Below, piece by piece: positions 1 through 9,609 of a stretch of 64,000 nt of DNA (position 1 is its first letter; each line of letters starts with the position of its first letter). The translations under genes were made by a program, and so were the position numbers. The DNA is taken from positions 5,022,001-5,086,000 of the forward strand of contig JBHGNT010000016.1 of assembly GCA_043228905.1 (NCBI GenBank), written 5' to 3'. The notes beneath the pieces are model-generated. The model did no database searches, had not been told where the DNA came from, and saw only the letters and a list, made by a program, of their open reading frames with translations. This DNA comes from Azolla caroliniana. Lineage: Eukaryota; Polypodiophyta.

Positions 1-7
1 ACACGTA

Positions 8-79
8 AGCTCCGTGGCGCAATGGTAGCACATCTGACTCCATATCGGAACGTTGCGTTTTCGATTCACCTCAGGTTCA
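8..79 (+). pseudogene. tRNA-Trp-like relic, class B
   Basis: 72-nt tRNA-Trp relative with CTCCATA anticodon loop (CCA anticodon kept). The acceptor starts AGCTCCG, and the anticodon and T stems carry mismatches, so it is probably not functional. Confidence 0.75.
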
Positions 80-199
80 TTTTAGGAAGGTCAATCACAA
101 TGATGGACTTATCGGTCGGCCTCTTTGGGCCATAACAATGTGTAGGATTCAACATGCAATAGCTAAGGCATGTTCGATAGTTCATATTTTGAACACGTA

Positions 200-271
200 A
201 GCTCCGTGACGCAATGGTAGCGTGTTTGATTCCATATCAGAATATTTCGTGTTCGATTCACTTTGGGTTCA
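200..271 (+). pseudogene. tRNA-Trp-like relic, class B
   Basis: Same class as the copy at 8, with TTCCATA loop, damaged acceptor and T stem. Confidence 0.72.
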
Positions 272-400
272 TTTCAGCAAAGTGGGCCACAATGACTGAC
301 TTATCGGTCGACCTCCTTGGGCCATAACGATATGTAGGATCCGTCATGCAATAGGTAAGGCGTGTTCGATAATGCAACTAGTTTATTATTTGAGCACGTA

Positions 401-450
401 GGATCCGTGGCGCAATGGTAGCGTGTCTGATTCCAGATCAAAAGGTTGCA
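401..450 (+). pseudogene. truncated tRNA-Trp, 5' two thirds
   Basis: The first ~48 nt match tRNA-Trp, from the acceptor through the anticodon arm. The sequence then jumps into spacer (ATAACAAGATG), so the T arm is deleted. Confidence 0.75.
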
Positions 451-518
451 ATAACAAGATGTAGAATTCAATATGTAATAGCGACGACATGCTCGATAGT
501 TCATGTTTCAAACACCTA

Positions 519-579
519 GGATCCGTCGCGCATCTAATTCCTAATCAGAAGGTTGCATGTTCCATTCAAGTCGGGTTCG
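519..579 (+). pseudogene. D-armless tRNA-like unit, class C
   Basis: 61-nt unit lacking the D stem-loop. It has a TTCCTAA anticodon-type loop, a T arm with TTCCATT, and CGGGTTC pairing with the acceptor GGATCCG. Confidence 0.75.
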
Positions 580-699
580 TTTTAGGAAAGTCGACCACTA
601 TCACGGTCTTTTCCGTCGGCTTGCTTGGGCCTTAACAATATGTAGGATTTGTCATGGAATAGCGACGACATGTTCGATAGTTCATGTTTCGAACACGTA

Positions 700-760
700 G
701 GATTCGTCACGCATCTAATTCCTAATCAGAATGTTGCATGTTCGATTTACGTCGGGTTCG
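700..760 (+). pseudogene. D-armless tRNA-like unit, class C
   Basis: 61-nt class C unit with acceptor GGATTCG and the D arm absent. It is followed by the class C spacer with TTTTCCGTCGGCC and GGGCCTTAAC. Confidence 0.75.
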
Positions 761-888
761 TTTTAGGAAAGTCGACCACAATCATGGTCTTTTCCGTCGG
801 CCTGCTTGGGCCTTAACAATATGTAGGATTCATCATGGAATAGCTAAGGCGTGTTCTATAGTGTATTAGATCATGTTTTGAACATGTT

Positions 889-960
889 GGATCCGTGGTG
901 CAATGGTAGCGCGTCTGACTCCAGATTAGAAGGTTGTGTGTTCGATTCACGTCGGGTTCA
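889..960 (+). tRNA. tRNA-Trp (CCA), near-intact
   Basis: The full 72-nt cloverleaf folds. The acceptor GGATCCG pairs with CGGGTTC, and the anticodon loop is CTCCAGA. Changes from the array consensus keep pairing through G-U wobbles: GTGC in the D stem, TTAGA in the anticodon stem and GTGTG in the T stem. The B-box-like GTTCGATTC is intact. A TTTT run follows directly after the discriminator A, a plausible Pol III terminator. This is one of the better copies; whether it is expressed cannot be told from sequence. Confidence 0.8.
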
Positions 961-1079
961 TTTTAGGAAGGTCGGCCATAATAATTTCTTATCCGTCGGT
1001 CTCGTTGGGCCATAACAAGATCGAGGATTCATCGTGCAATAGCTCAGGCATGTTGGATAGTTCATATTTCGAACATGTA

Positions 1080-1151
1080 GGATCCGTGGCGCAATGGTAG
1101 CACGTCTGACTCCATATCAGAACGTTGCGTTTTCGATTCACCTCACGTTCA
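1080..1151 (+). pseudogene. tRNA-Trp-like, class B
   Basis: Good acceptor and D arm and CTCCATA loop with CCA. The T arm has GCGTT/CACCT mismatches and the 3' acceptor strand reads CACGTTC, so folding is impaired. Confidence 0.75.
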
Positions 1152-1271
1152 TTTTAGGAAGGTCAATCACAATGACGGACTTATCGGTCGGCCTCCTTGG
1201 GCCATAACAATGTGTAGGATTCACCATGCAATAGCTAAGGTGTGTTCGATAGTTCATATTTCGAACACGTA

Positions 1272-1339
1272 AGCTCCATGGCGCAATGGTAGCGTGTCTG
1301 ATTCCATATCAGAATGTTTCGTGTTCGATTCACTTTGGG
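1272..1339 (+). pseudogene. tRNA-Trp-like, class B, 3' truncated
   Basis: Starts AGCTCCATGG. The T arm runs into GGGCGTCATGCAAT, which is spacer sequence, so the acceptor 3' strand is lost. Confidence 0.72.
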
Positions 1340-1398
1340 CGTCATGCAATAGGTAAGGCGTGTTCGATAATGCAACTAGTTTATTATTTGAGCACGTA

Positions 1399-1470
1399 GG
1401 ATCCGTGGCGCAATGGTAGCGCGTCTGATTCCAGATCAGAAGGTTGCGTGTTCGATTCACCTCGGGTTCA
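1399..1470 (+). tRNA. tRNA-Trp (CCA), near-intact
   Basis: Differs from the array consensus at the first loop base (TTCCAGA instead of CTCCAGA) and at one T-stem base (CACCT instead of CACGT), which leaves one T-stem mismatch. Acceptor, D and anticodon stems are perfect. Only three Ts follow, so a strong terminator is missing. Confidence 0.75.
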
Positions 1471-1531
1471 TTTCAGGAAGGTCAACCACAGTGACAAACT
1501 TATCGGTCGGCCTCCCAGGGCCAGAACTATG

Positions 1532-1952
1532 TGTTATTAATTAGGTAAGTAATTAAGAGTTAATTAGTACGTAATTATGTGATGAAGTTAAGTGCGGAAC
1601 ATTATATGATATGTGTGTGAGAGGAGAGATACATTTATGAACAAGACAAGATGGGGGATGAGTAAACTAGAATGTATATTATAAAACATCATCATCGAAC
1701 AACAAAAAACCCACAATGAGGTAGATATACATCTCATGTGCAAAGGTAGATATGTATGACTAGAATATAGGTACTAATGTGTAAGTCCTATATTAAATGT
1801 ACTTAGGAGTGGAGGATCTAGAATATCCGACTTAAGTACAAGGTCCTATTTCAGTCGTTATAGTCAACACTTCTAACTAGATCTATCTAGGTAACTACGA
1901 AGTTACATGGTTGACTAACTAACTAAACTAAGTTGACCTTGATCTCTCAACA
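1532..1952. mobile_element. solo LTR (421 bp)
   Basis: An AT-rich block that starts TGTTATTAATTAGG, ends GATCTCTCAACA and interrupts an array spacer. CTATG precedes it. Here it is followed by TTATG, but the duplicated partial copy ending near 8416 is followed by CTATG, which fits a 5-bp target duplication with one later mutation. No coding sequence or internal domain is present. A part starting at 1726 is repeated from 8189. The orientation cannot be set. Confidence 0.6.
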
Positions 1953-1987
1953 TTATGTTTAGGATTTGTCGTACAATAGTTAACGCA

Positions 1988-2059
1988 AAATCCGTGGCGC
2001 AATGGTAGCACGTCAAACTCCATTTCAGAACGTTGCGTGTTCGATTCCTATTAGGTTCA
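1988..2059 (+). pseudogene. tRNA-Trp-like relic
   Basis: Acceptor AAATCCG, loop CTCCATT and 3' CCTATTAGGTTCA; several stem mismatches. Its duplicate is at 8451-8522. Confidence 0.7.
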
Positions 2060-2093
2060 TTTCAGCAAGGTGGGCCACAATGACGGACTTATC

Positions 2094-2733
2094 TCACGGG
2101 AACTGAACGCTCCCTCTGTGCAACGCTCGGCCACAACCGAGCGTAGGTTCATACACAGAAAACGGGAAACAAATGCACGACACAAAGGAGAGAAAAGGAA
2201 AACCCAAACTGAGGGAAAAACCACGGCAGGCCACAGGCTGCAAACTATCACTGTATACGAATGTACAAACAGTGAGTCCACGGAGGCAATGACCTCGTGC
2301 TCACGATCGTCGCCACAGGCGGCGGTTACAACAGAGGCAACGACCTCGTTCTCTCTCTCTCTCAACCTGTACACTATTACACGCTCTGTCTTCTTGCACC
2401 AACAAGAAAATAACAACACATACTAAAAGTTTGCCCTAAGTCATATTTATACTAATATGACTTTTCAGCTATTTACAAATATAGTCTCTTCAGTCGGTTC
2501 ATACCGGGTCTGCACCATCCGGCTCTCCGTAGCCGGGTACTCCTCAGCCGGTTCATACCGGGTTTGCACCATCCGGCTCTCTGTAGCCGGGTACTCCTCA
2601 TACGGTTCATACCGGGTCTGCACCATCCGGCTCTCCGTAGCCGGGTACTCCTCATACGGTTTCGGCCTCGGCCGAGCTTGTTCATCAGCACTATTCTTCT
2701 CCCTTCCCATCCGGAGGAACCTGTCTCCCAACA
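2094..2733 (-). repeat. Copia-1 3' LTR (640 bp)
   Basis: Pairs with 6821-7338. The outer end has mutated from TGACGGG to TCACGGG. It contains three 54-bp tandem units where the other LTR has one, and lacks a short segment found after AGAGAAAAGG in the other LTR. On the element strand it is preceded by a purine-rich tract around 2734-2745. Confidence 0.92.
2495..2656 (-). repeat. 54-bp tandem repeat x3 inside Copia-1 LTR
   Basis: Units at 2495-2548, 2549-2602 and 2603-2656, each starting CGGTTCATACCGGGT, with a fourth partial start at 2657. The partner LTR has a single unit at about 7242-7295. Confidence 0.92.
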
Positions 2734-2743
2734 AACTCCCCCT

Positions 2744-4170
2744 TCACTCCGGCATGGGGTGTCTTACCAGTCCAATCCTCTTCCGGCATGCGTCCAACTT
2801 GTTGGGTGTCAGCACTTTGGTCAGCATATCTGACCCGTTCTCGGTCGTGTGGATCTTCGTCAGTGCGAACTCCTGGTCATCTACTCTTTCCTGGATCCAG
2901 TGATACCTCCGCTGGATATGCTTCGTTCGGGAATGGTAGGCCGCATTTTTAGCAAGGTGGATGGCACTTTGACTGTCGCAATAGAGTCGGTATTCCTCTT
3001 GCCGGATACCAAGCTCTCCAATGAAGTCCTTCATCCATAATATTTCCTTGCCGGCTTCGACAGCCGCCATGTACTCCGCCTCTGTGGTTGACAATGCAAC
3101 CGTCTTCTACAGCCTCGACTGCCACGAAACAACTCCCCCTGCATATGTCATTACATATCCGGATGTAGACCGGCTGGTATCCACATCAGCCAACATGTCC
3201 GAGTCGGTGAAACCGTCCAGTTGAGATTTCCCGTAGCCGAATCAGAGACACATGTTTGAAGTGCCCTTCAAATACCGGAGTATCCATTTGACTGCGTTCC
3301 AGTGCTCCTTGCCGGGATTGCTCATAAACCGGCTCACCACTCCGACTGCGTATCCTATATCCGGTCGGGTACACACCATTGCGTACATCAAGCTCCCGAC
3401 GGCAGAGGCATATGGAATCTTCATCATATCCGCCTTCTCTGCTTTCGTCTTCGGGCTCTGCTTACCGGATAGCCTGCAGTTTGCCGGAAGTGTCGATCCG
3501 ACCGGTTTCGCTTCTGACATGTTGAACCGATGAAGCACCTTTGTCGCGTACTTCTCTCCTGTGACAGCCATAATTGCTTCTTTGACCGGTCCCGAATGAT
3601 GTGCATCCCCAACATCTGTCTTGCGGGACCCAAGTCTTTCATTGAGAAGGTCCGGTTGAGAGCCTTCTTCAGCATCCGTATCTTGACTTGGTCACATCCG
3701 ACGATCAACATGTCATCCACGTACAGAAGGAGTATTAGGAAGTCGCCTCCTTCAAACTTCTTGACAAACACGCAATGATCGGCCTGCGTCTTGTGGTACC
3801 CTTGATCGGTCATGAAGGAGTCAAACTTCCGGTACCATTGCCGGGGGGCCTGCTTCAACCTGTAGAGGCTCTTCTTCAACTGGCATACCAGGTGCTCCTT
3901 CCCTTTCTCCACAAATCCCTCCGGTTGCTGCATGTAGATCTCCTCTTCGAGGTCGCCATGAAGGAATGCCATCTTCACGTCTAGCTGTTCTACCTCGAGG
4001 TCCATGCTTGCCGCTATACTCAGCACCGTCCGGATGGAGGTCATCTTTAATACCGGGGCAAATATCTCGTCGAAGTCCACGCCCTTCTTCTGCTGGAACC
4101 CCTTCACCACGATCCTGGCTTTGTATCCGGGGGGTTGCCAGCATCTCCCGGTTTCAACTTGTACACCCAC
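2744..4170 (-). pseudogene. Copia-1 reverse transcriptase and RNase H
   Basis: Reverse transcriptase and RNase H copy the element RNA into DNA and remove the RNA strand. The RT segment (3424-4170) shows KARIVVKGF, DFDEIFAPV, LDVKMAFLHGDLEEEIYM, KKSLYRLKQAPRQWY and the catalytic LLYVDDMLIVG box. A second frame (3242-3571) continues with KYATKVLHRFNM and GSLMYAMVCTRPDIGYAVG. RNase H (2744-3094) has STTEAEYMA, LYCDSQSAIHLAKN and RTKHIQ. At least two frame changes and several stops separate the parts. It is a copia polymerase by domain order and motifs. Confidence 0.92.
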
Positions 4171-4265
4171 TTATTTCGGAGTGCCCGCTTTCCTTTCGGC
4201 AGCTCCACCAATTCGTACATATGGTTCTCATGCAGGGAATCCATCTCATCCTGCATGGCACTTAA

Positions 4266-4616
4266 TCATTTTCGGCTGTGGGTGTCTTCCTGCGCTTCTT
4301 CGAAGCTTTCCGACTCCCCCTCATCGGTCAGCAGAACATGCTCTGCATTTGGAAATCTCCGGGGGGCCCTTCTCTCTCCGAGAGGATATCTCTGTCTCTG
4401 GGCTTCGGTGACCGGCTCATCCATCTGCTCTTCATCCGAATCCGATTCGGGGTCTTGGCCGGTTCCGGTTTCAGCTTCCTCTACTTCTTCTTCAGCTTGT
4501 TCGGTATCCTCACCGTAACCGGCTGGTCCCTCGAGTGCTAACCGGTCTCGTGCCGGTTGGGTCTGCTCATCGTAGAGTCGATCCTTACCGGTCGACTCGG
4601 AGTTCATTATCTTCAT
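4266..4616 (-). pseudogene. Copia-1 integrase-RT linker
   Basis: About 116 residues, acidic, rich in E, D and Q (EDTEQAEEEVEEAETGTGQ), between integrase and RT. Such hydrophilic linkers are usual in copia polyproteins. A stop separates it from the integrase frame above. Confidence 0.7.
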
Positions 4617-4625
4617 CTCCGACTC

Positions 4626-5930
4626 CTAGTCGGCGAGTGTCTTGTCCTCCATGAAGATAATATCTCGACTCCGGAATACCTTCTTGTCGACCGGGTCCCA
4701 CACTCGGTAGCCGAACTCATCGTCACCGTAACCGAGGAATATGCATGGTCGGGTCTTTGGATCTAACTTTCTTCTCCGGTCCTTTGCTACATGCACATAC
4801 GCAAGACACCCGAACACCTTCAGATGCCGGTAGGACACTTCCTTACCGGTCCATACTCTCTGTGGCGTGTCTCCGTCCAAGGGTACTGAGGGTGATCTAT
4901 TTATCACATATGTCGCCGTCGACAGTGCCTCAGCCCAAAACTTCTTGGGTAGTTTTGCATGCACTAGCATACTCCGGACCCTCTCCATTATGGTCTGGTT
5001 CATCCTCTCGGCCAGTCCGTTTAGTTCCGGCGTCTTCGGCATGGAAAATTCGAGCCGGATTCCCTTCGAGCGGCAGTACTCTTCGAACTGCCCCCGGTAT
5101 TCTCCTCCGTTATCTGCTCGAACCGCCTTCGGCTTCCGGCCAGTTTCTCTTTCCACTATCGCGTGGAGCTCTTTGAAGACGGATAGCACCTGATCCTTCG
5201 GCTTCAATGGTGTGGCCCACAGCTTCCGGCTGTGGTCATCTATGAACGTCACGAAGTACTGCGCTCCGGCATGTGACTTCGTGTCTACCTGACACACATC
5301 CGTATGCACCAACTCCAGTGGTGCATTACGTCTCATCGGTGGCCTTGGTCGGAAGGAGGTCCGGTTTTGCTTACCGGCCAGACAATCAGTGCACTTCTCC
5401 AAGTGCACGTTCTTCACTGGAATGAGGTTGTCGTCTGCAAGCCTCTTCATCCCCTTCTCGCTCATATGACACAGCCTCTTGTGCCACAGCTCACCGACAG
5501 TGTCGGATGCCACGTTCACTTCTTCCGGGCTTAACCGGGCATTCATCAGGTACAATGTGTTTACCTTCTGGGCCCGAGCCACAATCAGGCTCCCTTTGCT
5601 GAACTTCATGACACCGTTTCGGATGCTACCCATGTAGCCCTCATCATCTAGCCGACCGGCTGATATCAGGTTCAGTCGAACCTCCGGAACGTGTCCGAAA
5701 TCTCTCAGTAGCAACTTGCATCCGGTTGGTGTCGACAACCACACGTCTCCTATGCCGATAATTCGGCATGTACCTTCATTCTCCATCCGAACACAGCCGT
5801 GATCACCGGCCGAGTAGGATGAGAAGCATTTTCGGTCCGGGGTAAGGTGGAACGACGCTCCGGAGTCTACCACCCAGGTCGTCTCGTCGCCGACAAGGTT
5901 TATCTCACTCTCCTCGGTGATAAGCATCAA
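4626..5930 (-). pseudogene. Copia-1 protease and integrase
   Basis: A 434-residue open stretch. Near the N-terminus WVVDSGASFHLT is the aspartic protease active site (DSGAS). The GAG-pre-integrase motif follows (ELWHKRLCHMSEKGMKRL), with the CTDCLAGK zinc part. The integrase core then has HTDVCQVDTKSHAGAQYFV, AVRADNGGEYRGQF and LAERMNQTIMERVRSML, giving the D, D, E catalytic triad. FLGYGDDEFGYRVWDP lies near the C-terminus. This is the best-preserved part of the element, but it is cut off from gag and RT by frame changes. Confidence 0.93.
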
Positions 5931-6044
5931 CTCCTCTTCACTTGCTGCGATTGCCGTCGTACCCTTCCGGTCCGGCCCCCTCCGGTCTTTACCGTTTCGG
6001 TCCGGGGTCCGCTTCGAATCGGTACCGTCGGTCTCCTTATCTTT

Positions 6045-6791
6045 TCAGAAATGCCGATAGTTCTTTTGGAAGTGCCCCGGTTTGCTGCAATAGAAGCAAG
6101 TGGGCCTCCCTCTTGACTTTGACCGTGTCCCCGACTTCTCCCGGTTTTGGGGACTACTGTTTCTATGTCTTCCGCGTTCCGATTCAGTGATGAGCGCCTT
6201 GGAGTCGGAGCTCGTATCTTTATCTTTCCGACGCGCCTCCTCATCTAGCAAGCTCGACTTTACTCTTGCTAGGGATAACCGTTTTCCTTCCGGCCCAGCG
6301 TTGCCCAAAGTGACAACCAACGTCTCCCAGCTGTCCGGGAGGGAGCCGAGCAGGAGTAGCGCAAGTACCTCATCGGCGAGAGGTACTTCCAATGAAGTTG
6401 CTTGGTGAATCAGCCCCTGGAAGGCATTCATGTGCTCCGCCATGCTGGAGCCATCTTGGTACCGGAATCTTACTAGCTTCTGGAATACCGACACCTGATT
6501 AACAACATTTTTGTTCTGAAACATTATGCCGATCTTCTCCCAGAGCTCATGAGCCTTGCTCTCTTCATTGAAGTTGTTGTACAGGCTCATGTCGATGAAG
6601 CACCGTATGTACGCCGTTGTCTTCATGTGCATCACCTCCCATATCGCGGCGTCGATTTTGTCCGGTCTCTTGTCCCCGAACTGAACCGGCAACCAAAGAT
6701 CTTTTACCACGAGCATATCCCTCATCTTCGACTTCCACACTGAATAGTTGGAGCCGGTGAGCTTGAACATGCCGCCAAACGATTCGTTCAT
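6045..6791 (-). pseudogene. Copia-1 gag
   Basis: Capsid-like protein of 248 residues starting MNESFGGMFKLTGSNYSVW, followed by the UBN2-type gag region (SVFQKLVRFRYQDGSSMAEHM). It ends with the nucleocapsid zinc knuckle CFYCSKPGHFQKNY. The last cysteine of the CX2CX4HX4C pattern is tyrosine here, so the knuckle is broken. The reading frame then shifts into a charged region (5927-6244) before the protease. Confidence 0.9.
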
Positions 6792-6806
6792 TTTCTGTGT
6801 CGTTTT

Positions 6807-6818
6807 GCTCTGATACCA
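6807..6818 (-). other. Copia-1 primer-binding site (initiator Met tRNA type)
   Basis: Minus-strand TGGTATCAGAGC, two bases inside the 5' LTR end. This is the classic plant retrotransposon primer site complementary to initiator tRNA-Met. Confidence 0.9.
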
Positions 6819-6820
6819 CT

Positions 6821-7338
6821 TGACGGGAACTGAACGCTCCCTCTACGCAATGCTCGGCCACAACCGAGTGTAGGATCATACACAGAAAACGGGAAACAAA
6901 TGCACGACACAAAGGAGAGAAAAGGTAGACAGGATGTTTACGTGGAAAACCCAAACTGAGGGAAAAACCACGGTAGCCCACAGGCTGCAAACTATCACTA
7001 TATAGGAATGTACAAACAGTGAGTCCACGGAGGCAATGACCTCATGCTCACGATCTTCGCCACAGGCGGCGGTTACAACAGAGGCAACGACCTCATTCTC
7101 TCTCTCTCTCAACCTATACACTTTTACACGCTCTCTCTTCTTGCACCAACAAGAAAATAACAACACATACTAAAAGTTTGCCCTAAGTCATATTTATACT
7201 AATATGACTTTTCGGCTATTTACAAATATAGTCTCTTCATCCGGTTCAGACCGGGTCTGCACCATCCGGCTCTCCGTAGCCGGGTACTCCTCATACTGTT
7301 CTTCTCCCTTCCCATCCGGAGGGACCTGTCTCCCAACA
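6821..7338 (-). repeat. Copia-1 5' LTR (518 bp)
   Basis: On the element strand it starts TGTTGGGAGACAGG and ends GTTCCCGTCA. It is shorter than the 3' LTR because it has one 54-bp unit rather than three. Confidence 0.92.
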
Positions 7339-7438
7339 TTATCGGTTGGCCTCCTTGGGCTATAACAATGTGTAGCATTCTTCCTGCAATAACTAAGGTG
7401 TGTTTGATAGTGCAACTAGTTTATTTTTTGAGCACGTA

Positions 7439-7510
7439 CGATACGTGGCGCAATGGTAGTGCATCTGACTCCAGATCAGAAGGTTGCGTGTTTAATTCAC
7501 GTTGGGTTCA
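7439..7510 (+). pseudogene. tRNA-Trp-like, class A
   Basis: Anticodon arm TCTGA-CTCCAGA-TCAGA is perfect. The acceptor reads CGATACG and the T loop TTTAATT, so the B box is damaged. Confidence 0.75.
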
Positions 7511-7604
7511 TTAGGAAGGTCGACAACAATGACGGTCTTATACGTTGGCCTCCTTAGGCCATAACAATATGTAGGATAAGTTGGGTTCATATTTCAAACA
7601 CATA

Positions 7605-7676
7605 GGATCCATGGCGCAATGGTCGCGCATTTGACTCAAGATTAAAAGGTTCGATGTTCGATTCACGTCGGATTCA
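7605..7676 (+). pseudogene. tRNA-like with CAA anticodon loop
   Basis: 72 nt. The loop CTCAAGA would read CAA (Leu type) rather than CCA. The anticodon stem TTTGA/TTAAA still pairs. The D arm has TCGCGC. Probably a drifted tRNA-Trp copy. Confidence 0.68.
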
Positions 7677-7890
7677 TTTCAAGAAGGTAGGCCACATTGA
7701 CTTTCTTATCTGTAGGCTTCCTTGGGCCATAACAAGATGTAGGATTCGTCATACAAAATAAAGGCATATTCCATAGTTCATATTTCGAACACATAGGATC
7801 CGTGGTGCGTCTTATCTGTCGTCATCCGTGGGCTATAACAATATGTAGGCTTCGTCCTTCATTTGCTAAGGCCTGTTCGATAGTGCACTA

Positions 7891-7962
7891 GAATCTGGGG
7901 CGCAATGGTAGCACGTCTAACTCCAGATCAAAAGGTTGTGTGTTCGATTCAAGTTGGGTTCA
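7891..7962 (+). pseudogene. tRNA-Trp-like, class A
   Basis: CCA anticodon in CTCCAGA. Acceptor GAATCTG against TGGGTTC; anticodon stem TCTAA/TCAAA. Near-identical duplicate at 9128-9199. Confidence 0.72.
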
Positions 7963-8450
7963 TTTGGAACCTCAACGAAACTGACGGTCTTATCCTTGGG
8001 CCATAACAATATGTAGGATCGGTCGTTCAATTGCTAAGATGTGTTCGATTCACGTTGGGTTCATTTCAGGAAGGTCGGCAACAATAACTTTCTTATCTGT
8101 CGGCCTCCTTGGGCCATAACAAGATGAAGGATTCAGTGTGTAATAGCTAAAGCATGTTCGATAGTTCATATTTGGAACACGTAGGATTTATACATCTCAT
8201 GTGCAAAGGTGCACATGTATGACTAGAATATAGGTACTAATGTGTAAGTCCTATATTAAATGTACGCAGGAGTGGAGGATCTAGAATATCTGACTTAAGT
8301 ACAAGGTCCTATTTCAGTTGTTATAGGCAACACTTCTAACTAGATCTATCTAGGTAACTACGAAGTTACATGGTTGACTAACTAACTAAACTAAGTTGAC
8401 CTTGATCTCTCAACACTATGTTTAGGATTTGTCGTACAATAGTTAACGCA

Positions 8451-8522
8451 AAATCCGTGGCGCAATGGTAGCACCTCTAACTCCATTTCAGAACGTTGCG
8501 TGTTCGATTCCTATTAGATTCA
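8451..8522 (+). pseudogene. tRNA-Trp-like relic
   Basis: Duplicate of the relic at 1988-2059, with CTCCATT loop and poor acceptor. Confidence 0.7.
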
Positions 8523-8651
8523 TTTCAGCAAGGTGGGCCACAATGACGAACTTATCGGTTGGCCTCTGTGGGCTATAACAATGTGTAGCATTCTTTCTGC
8601 AATAACTAAGGTGTGTTTCATAGTGCAACTAGTTTATTTTTTCAGCACGTA

Positions 8652-8723
8652 GTATCCGTGTTGCAATGGTAGTGCGTCTGTCTCCAGATCAGAAGGTTGC
8701 GTGTTCAATTCACGTTGGGTTTA
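8652..8723 (+). pseudogene. tRNA-Trp-like, class A
   Basis: Duplicate of 7439. CTCCAGA loop kept; acceptor GTATCCG and T loop TTCAATT damaged; last base region GGGTTTA. Confidence 0.7.
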
Positions 8724-8841
8724 TTATGAAGGTCGAGGACAATGATGGTCTTATACGTTGGCCTCCTTGGGCCATAACAATATGTAGGATATGTCGTGCA
8801 ATAGCTAAGGCGTGTTCGATAATTCCTATTTCAAACACATA

Positions 8842-8913
8842 GGATCCATGGTGCAATTGTCACGCGTTTGACTCCAAATTAAAAGGTTCGATGTTTGATT
8901 CACGTCGGATTCA
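8842..8913 (+). pseudogene. tRNA-Trp-like (CCA)
   Basis: Duplicate of 7605 but with CTCCAAA, so this copy still reads CCA. The sibling's CAA is therefore a later or parallel change. Confidence 0.7.
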
Positions 8914-9127
8914 TTTCAGGAAGGTAGGCCACATTGACTTTCTTATCTGTAGGCTTCCCTTGGCCATAACAAGATGTAGGATTCGTCATACAAAATAAAG
9001 GCATATTCCATAGTTCATATTTCGAACACATAGGATCCGTGGTGCGTCTTATCTGTCGTCATCCGTGGGCTATAACAATATGTAGGCTTCGTCCTTCATT
9101 TGCTAAGGCCTGTTCGATAGTGCACTA

Positions 9128-9199
9128 GAATCTGGGGCGCAATGGTAGCACGTCTAACTCCAGATCAAAAGGTTGTGTGTTCGATTCAAGTTGGGTTCA
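9128..9199 (+). pseudogene. tRNA-Trp-like, class A
   Basis: Duplicate of 7891-7962, virtually identical. Confidence 0.72.
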
Positions 9200-9609
9200 T
9201 TTGGAACCTCAACGAAACTGACGGTCTTATCCTTGGGCCATAACAATATGTAGGATCGGTTGTTCAATTGCTAAGATGTGTTCGATTCACGTTGGGTTCA
9301 TTTCAGGAAGGTCGGCAACAATAACTTTCTTATCTGTCTGCCTCCTTGGGCCATAACAAGATGAAGGATTCAGTGTGTAATAGCTAAAGCATGTTCGATA
9401 GTTCATATTTGGAACACGTAGGATTTATACCACGTCTAATTCCTAATAAGAAGGATACATGTTTGATTCAAATTAGGTTCTTTTTAGGAAGGTCAACCAC
9501 CATGACGGTCTTTTCCGTCGGCATCCTTGGGCCGTAACAATATGTAGGATTCGTCATGGAATAGCTAAGGTGTGTTCCATGGTGCATTTCATCATGCTTT
9601 GAACACCTT

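Larger units (their letters stand above)
1..2093 (+). repeat. tRNA-Trp tandem array, block 1
   Basis: Tandem units of about 190 bp, each with a tRNA-Trp-like sequence followed by a spacer containing GACGGTCTTATCCGTCGG, CTTGGGCCATAACAA, TGTAGGATTC and TTCGAACACGTAGG. tRNA-like copies start at 8, 200, 401 (truncated), 519, 700, 889, 1080, 1272, 1399 and 1988. Copies at 519 and 700 lack the D arm (class C), 889 and 1399 carry CTCCAGA anticodon loops (class A), and 8, 200, 1080 and 1272 carry CTCCATA loops (class B). The block is interrupted by a solo LTR at 1532-1952 and ends at the Copia-1 insertion. Confidence 0.93.
2094..7338 (-). mobile_element. Copia-1: Ty1/copia LTR retrotransposon, full length but dead
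   Basis: A 5245-bp element flanked by the 5-bp target duplication TTATC (2089-2093 and 7339-7343). LTRs lie at 6821-7338 (5' in element sense) and 2094-2733 (3'). The initiator-Met-type primer site TGGTATCAGAGC and a polypurine tract bound the internal region. Domain order on the minus strand is gag, protease, integrase, RT, RNase H, the copia order. Frameshifts and stops split the polyprotein, so it cannot be autonomous. An empty copy of the insertion site survives at 8552-8556 in a duplicated array segment. Confidence 0.93.
8189..9425 (+). repeat. segmental tandem duplication of an array segment
   Basis: This 1.24-kb segment repeats 1726-2093 plus 7344-8188, including a piece of the solo LTR, the relic at 1988 and the copies at 7439, 7605 and 7891. 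Both junctions contain TATAC. The copy lacks Copia-1: the sequence reads straight through one TTATC at 8552-8556, which makes it a pre-insertion reference. Confidence 0.88.

Noticed and set aside
2070-2426. Overlapping plus and minus frames over 2057-2426
   Set aside because: Both lie within the Copia-1 LTR and recur in the other LTR; no protein features.
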